DNA of 33,114 bases, taken from positions 1 to 33,114 of the forward strand of contig CAZICY010000019.1 in NCBI GenBank assembly GCA_964537955.1, written 5' to 3'. The notes under the pieces are model-generated. The model had not been told where the DNA came from. It did not search any database and was given only the letters and a program-made list of their open reading frames with translations. Source of the stretch: Mxb001 sp964537955 (GTDB taxonomy: Bacteria; Actinomycetota; Actinomycetes; S36-B12). Positions 30,100-33,114 of this stretch are shown here, one piece after another. Both the position numbers and the translations under genes were made by a program. Positions within the stretch are counted from its first letter, which is position 1. Each line of letters begins with the position of its first letter.

Positions 30100-31557
30100 A
30101 TGTCGGAGGCTCCCTCGGCGACGCAGCCCCCGGGGGCCACCTCCCCCGCGGCGGCCCTCCTGGCGGTCGCCGACGCCCTGGCCCCCCTCACGGAGCGATT
30201 CGCAGCGGCAGGACATGAACTCGCCCTCGTGGGGGGCCCGGTCCGGGACATCATGATGGGCCGCGCCGGCGTCGCCCATGACCTCGATCTGACCACCGAC
30301 GCGCACCCCGAGCGCATCGTGGAACTCGTGAGCGGCTGGGCCGATCACGTCTGGGACGTCGGCATGCGCTTCGGGACGGTAGGAGCCCGCAAGGGCGACC
30401 TCAACCTCGAGATCACCACCTACCGCTCCGATTCCTACGATCCCGGTTCGCGCAAGCCCGAGGTCACCTTCGGCGAGTCCCTCGCCGGCGATCTCGCTCG
30501 ACGCGACTTCACCGTCAACGCCATGGCCGTGCGGCTGCCGAGCCTGGAGTTCGTCGACCTTCACGACGGCATGCGGGACCTGTCCGACAAGGTCCTGCGC
30601 ACGCCCATCGCGCCCGAGGAGTCCTTCGGCGACGACCCGCTGCGCATGATGCGCGCGGCCCGATTCGTCTCCCAGCTCGGCTTCGCGATCGCACCCGAAG
30701 TTCTCGTGGCGATGCGCGACATGTCGGAGCGCCTGGAGATCGTCTCCGCGGAGCGCATCCGCGACGAGCTCACCAAGCTCCTGCTGGGCGCCCGGCCGCG
30801 GCTCGGCCTCGCGGTCCTCGTCGAGACCGGGCTCGCGGCCTATGTCCTGCCCGAGCTGCCCGGCCTGCAGCTCGAGATCGACGAGCACCACCGGCACAAG
30901 GACGTCTACGAGCACTCCCTCATCGTCATGGAGCAGGCGATCGACCTCGAGACGGCGCATGACCCGGCGTCCGGCCCAGATCTCGTGCTGCGCCTCGCCG
31001 CGCTGCTCCACGACATCGGCAAGCCCAAGACGCGCCGCTTCGAGAGCGACGGCGGAGTGTCCTTCCACCACCACGAGGTCGTGGGCGCACGCATGGTGCG
31101 CAAGCGTCTCACCGCGCTGCGCTACCCCAACGACGTCGTCGACGACGTATCCAAGCTCACGGAGCTCCACCTGCGCTTCCACGGCTACGGCACGGGCGAG
31201 TGGACGGACTCAGCCGTGCGCCGATACGTGCGGGATGCGGGCGACCAGTTGGTGCGGCTGCACAAGCTCACGCGCGCGGACTCCACGACCCGCAATCGCA
31301 AGCGTGCAGCGGCCCTGCAGGCGGCATACGACGGGCTGGAGCAGCGCATCGCGATCCTCGCCGAACAGGAGGAGCTCGCGGCCATCCGGCCCGATCTCGA
31401 CGGCAACCAGATCATGGCGCTCCTGGGCATCCCGCCGAGCCGCGAGGTCGGCGCGGCGTACGACTATCTGCTCGAGCTCCGCCTCGACCGCGGCCCCCTT
31501 GGCGAGGTGGAAGCCGAGCGCGAGCTCCGCGCCTGGTGGGCCGCGCGCCAGCCCTGA
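30100..31557 (+). CDS. pcnA: CCA tRNA nucleotidyltransferase with HD domain
   Basis: Adds or repairs the 3' CCA end of tRNAs. The 485-residue product has the nucleotidyltransferase head LVGGPVRDIMMG (43-54) with catalytic DLD (61-63), RRDFTVNAMA (134-143), the RNA-binding region around DDPLRMMRAARF, and a C-terminal HD phosphohydrolase domain (LLHDIGKPKTRR, 302-313). This is the actinobacterial form at the Rv3907c locus, often named pcnA/cca. No Shine-Dalgarno precedes the ATG; a TAGGCT -10 box at 6 nt suggests a leaderless mRNA. It ends 4 bp from a convergent membrane-protein gene. Confidence 0.95.
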   Translation: MSEAPSATQPPGATSPAAALLAVADALAPLTERFAAAGHELALVGGPVRDIMMGRAGVAHDLDLTTDAHPERIVELVSGWADHVWDVGMRFGTVGARKGDLNLEITTYRSDSYDPGSRKPEVTFGESLAGDLARRDFTVNAMAVRLPSLEFVDLHDGMRDLSDKVLRTPIAPEESFGDDPLRMMRAARFVSQLGFAIAPEVLVAMRDMSERLEIVSAERIRDELTKLLLGARPRLGLAVLVETGLAAYVLPELPGLQLEIDEHHRHKDVYEHSLIVMEQAIDLETAHDPASGPDLVLRLAALLHDIGKPKTRRFESDGGVSFHHHEVVGARMVRKRLTALRYPNDVVDDVSKLTELHLRFHGYGTGEWTDSAVRRYVRDAGDQLVRLHKLTRADSTTRNRKRAAALQAAYDGLEQRIAILAEQEELAAIRPDLDGNQIMALLGIPPSREVGAAYDYLLELRLDRGPLGEVEAERELRAWWAARQP

Positions 31558-31561
31558 TGGT

Positions 31562-32800
31562 CTAGGCGGTGACCTGCTCCGCGGGAGTACGCCGCCCCGC
31601 GGCGGCCCAGACCTGGAGGACGCCCAGCAGGACCAGTGCGATGACCGACGCCCAGATGGTGCGCGCGATGGACAGGTCGTTGCCGATGACCACGATGATG
31701 ACGAAGATCGCGGCGACCGCGACGCGCAGCCAGCGGGCGTTGGCCGCCACCCATGCGCCCGACGACGTGATCGGGCCGGCGGGGATGGTGCCGGCGATGT
31801 CATCGGCCAGGTTGTTGACGCTGGCCCTCAGCTCGACCGCCCAGCGCGCGCCGCACAGATAGAGACCGACGACGAAGACGATGACGCCGAGCAGGATCAG
31901 GGAGTACGCGCCGTTGTAGAGGAACTTCAGCAGCTGGTCGTAGAACACCTGCGAGGCCTTCTCGAAGGGAGTCCCCTCGAGTGTGTTGACGAAGACCCTC
32001 TCCCCGATGCCGAGGCCGACCACGAGCAGGATGCCGCCGCCGGCGGCGCCACCGCCCGCCCACGCGGTCATCCGAGGACGGCGGCGGGCGAGGACGACGG
32101 CGAGGACGAGCAGGAACAGGGCGAAGAACACCAGGAACGCCGCGATGGGCGAGGTGAGGGAGTAGATCGTGCGGATCTGCGCCAGCTGGGGCGCCTCGAG
32201 CAGCACGATCTGCCGGTCCGCCTGCGACACGTTGATGTTGGCGGCCGCCTCGAAGCCTCGGTCGACGAGGCCCTGCTTGACCTGGTCGACGAGCACGCCG
32301 ATATCGAGCACGACCTCGTCGCCCTGGAGTGACACGGGCCCGTCGTCACGACCCTCGAGGATTGCCATGAGGCTCTTCTGCGCGGCCGTGTTGGCCAGGT
32401 CCCACAGTTGTCGGAATTGATCGGATCTCACGAGCCGATCGACGACCTGTGCGATGAGCGAGTCGACCGCGCCGGCGATGATCGGCACGAGTGCCTTCAG
32501 CGAGGGGTACTGCTCGATGAGTCCGGCGAAGATCTGGTTGACCAGCGCCTCGGGGTCGATCTGCTGCTCGATCTTGTCGGTGATGAAGACCGACAGCGAG
32601 TCCTGCACGTCCTCGTCATAGGCGAGCGGCTCCATCGTCTCGAGGTAGCGCTCGGTGTCGGTGACGGTGCGATGGCCCCAGTAGGTCACGGTGCCCAGGG
32701 GCAATAGCCCCAGGCCGAGAATGAGCGCGAGCACCGCCGCGATCGAGCGGACGCCGATCCGGCGCTTGGTGGGCGTGGGCTCTGCGGCGGTCTCGGTCAC
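31562..32800 (-). CDS. Conserved integral membrane protein, function unknown
   Basis: A 412-residue protein with one N-terminal helix (about 17-40), a long extracytoplasmic region (about 41-215; alpha-helical, VTDTERYLETMEPLAYDED) and five further helices (about 216-237, 246-266, 297-316, 356-373, 382-400). The pattern resembles uncharacterised actinobacterial membrane proteins with a large outer loop. I do not recognise a named family. The start GTG 32800 (VTETAAEPTPTKRR) is supported by a TAGGCT -10 box ending 6 nt upstream; there is no Shine-Dalgarno. It lies 9 bp downstream of an MFS gene end. Confidence 0.8.
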   Translation of the reverse strand: MTETAAEPTPTKRRIGVRSIAAVLALILGLGLLPLGTVTYWGHRTVTDTERYLETMEPLAYDEDVQDSLSVFITDKIEQQIDPEALVNQIFAGLIEQYPSLKALVPIIAGAVDSLIAQVVDRLVRSDQFRQLWDLANTAAQKSLMAILEGRDDGPVSLQGDEVVLDIGVLVDQVKQGLVDRGFEAAANINVSQADRQIVLLEAPQLAQIRTIYSLTSPIAAFLVFFALFLLVLAVVLARRRPRMTAWAGGGAAGGGILLVVGLGIGERVFVNTLEGTPFEKASQVFYDQLLKFLYNGAYSLILLGVIVFVVGLYLCGARWAVELRASVNNLADDIAGTIPAGPITSSGAWVAANARWLRVAVAAIFVIIVVIGNDLSIARTIWASVIALVLLGVLQVWAAAGRRTPAEQVTA

Positions 32801-32806
32801 GGGCGC

Positions 32807-32812
32807 AGCCTA
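32807..32812 (-). promoter_or_regulatory. -10 box TAGGCT for leaderless membrane-protein gene
   Basis: TAGGCT on the minus strand, 6 nt before GTG 32800. Its first three bases are also the TAG stop codon of the upstream MFS gene, so the promoter is embedded in the end of that gene. Confidence 0.48.
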
Positions 32813-33114
32813 TCCGGCAGCGTGGCGCCGCTCGCGGGCTTTGGCGCCCATTCCGTGGTACCACGCGGCATTGCCCGCGATGACCAGTCCCACCACGACG
32901 GTGGCCACGGGCGCGATGCCTGACTCGGGGCTGGTGAATGCCACCGCCACGATGCCCAGGACGAGCGCGACGTTGACGCCGACGTCGAACAGCGCGAATA
33001 CGCGGCCGAGATAGTCGTCGTCGATCTCGCGCTGGATCAGGGTGTCGCACGCCACCTTTGATGCCTGGTTGGCGAAGCCGAGCGACAGCGCCGCGATGAG
33101 CAGCGGCCACAGCG
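32810..33114 (-). CDS. MFS transporter, C-terminal part (runs off the window)
   Basis: About 101 codons of the 3' end are visible; the 5' part lies beyond the right edge. The sequence shows a helix (LWPLLIAALSLGFANQASKV), then DTLIQREIDDDYLGRVFALF, which is the QxxxxDxxRGRVFal-type loop of MFS exporters, and two further helices (VALVLGIVAVAF; VATVVVGLVIAGNAAWY). The substrate is unknown. It ends in a basic tail (KARERRHAAG). Confidence 0.75.
   Translation of the reverse strand, partial: LWPLLIAALSLGFANQASKVACDTLIQREIDDDYLGRVFALFDVGVNVALVLGIVAVAFTSPESGIAPVATVVVGLVIAGNAAWYHGMGAKARERRHAAG

Noticed and set aside
1..33114. CRISPR array, insertion sequence, prophage or tRNA genes
   Set aside because: No regularly spaced repeat array, transposase, integrase, phage gene or tRNA-like cloverleaf was seen on either strand. 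Gene order is chromosomal housekeeping throughout.

Overview
The window is GC-rich chromosomal DNA with strongly G/C-ending codons. It carries the replication-origin neighbourhood of a high-GC Gram-positive bacterium (Actinomycetota, probably class Actinomycetia). The gene order closely follows the mycobacterial and Streptomyces origin region: dciA-recF-dnaN-[oriC]-dnaA / rpmH-rnpA-yidD-yidC-jag-rsmG-parA-parB / cwlM-trxA-trxB-anti-sigma-sigM-pseudokinase-murJ-DUF6049-nudix / pcnA. The species cannot be named from sequence alone. A run of exactly 100 N inside recF marks a scaffold join, so this is a draft or metagenome-derived assembly.

Layout. 1-3577 (minus strand): ssb, rpsF with a candidate S6:S18-type RNA leader, dciA (DUF721), recF interrupted by the gap, and dnaN. 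gyrB/gyrA, which usually follow dciA, are absent here. 3578-4012: oriC with DnaA boxes. 4013-5455: dnaA. 5783-8938 (plus): rpmH, a single-frame rnpA-yidD fusion, yidC, jag/khpB and rsmG. 9061-11056: two parS sites in 33-bp direct repeats, then parA, two perfect DnaA boxes 11 bp apart, and parB. 11144-14390 (plus): an accessory cassette of three translationally coupled genes typical of hydroxyproline breakdown (FAD D-amino-acid dehydrogenase, DHDPS-family deaminase/lyase, proline-racemase family). 14467-17339 (plus): a META-domain lipoprotein, a DUF2071 protein and a membrane-anchored molybdopterin oxidoreductase. 17341-20910 (minus): D-Ala-D-Ala ligase, an aminotransferase and a CwlM-like amidase homologue. 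20917-22247: trxA and trxB behind a very good sigma-R/sigma-H-type promoter. 22355-29937 (minus): anti-sigma factor, SigM-like sigma factor, pseudokinase, MurJ, DUF6049 and a Nudix hydrolase, mostly joined by 4-bp start/stop overlaps. 30100-31557 (plus): CCA-adding enzyme. 31562-33114 (minus): a membrane protein and the end of an MFS transporter.

The genes act together in chromosome replication (DnaA, DnaN, RecF, DciA, SSB), origin segregation (ParA, ParB, parS), RNA maturation and membrane insertion (RnpA, YidD, YidC, Jag, RsmG, CCA enzyme), peptidoglycan synthesis and its control (Ddl, CwlM, MurJ, pseudokinase), and thiol/redox stress (TrxA, TrxB, sigma factor). Several genes appear leaderless, with a TANNNT -10 box ending exactly 6 nt before the start codon; three of them share the hexamer TAGGCT. 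The observations most worth checking are the RnpA-YidD fusion, the tandem DnaA boxes between parA and parB, the TAGGCT-N6-start signature, the sigma-R promoter that may also drive cwlM, and the rpsF RNA leader.
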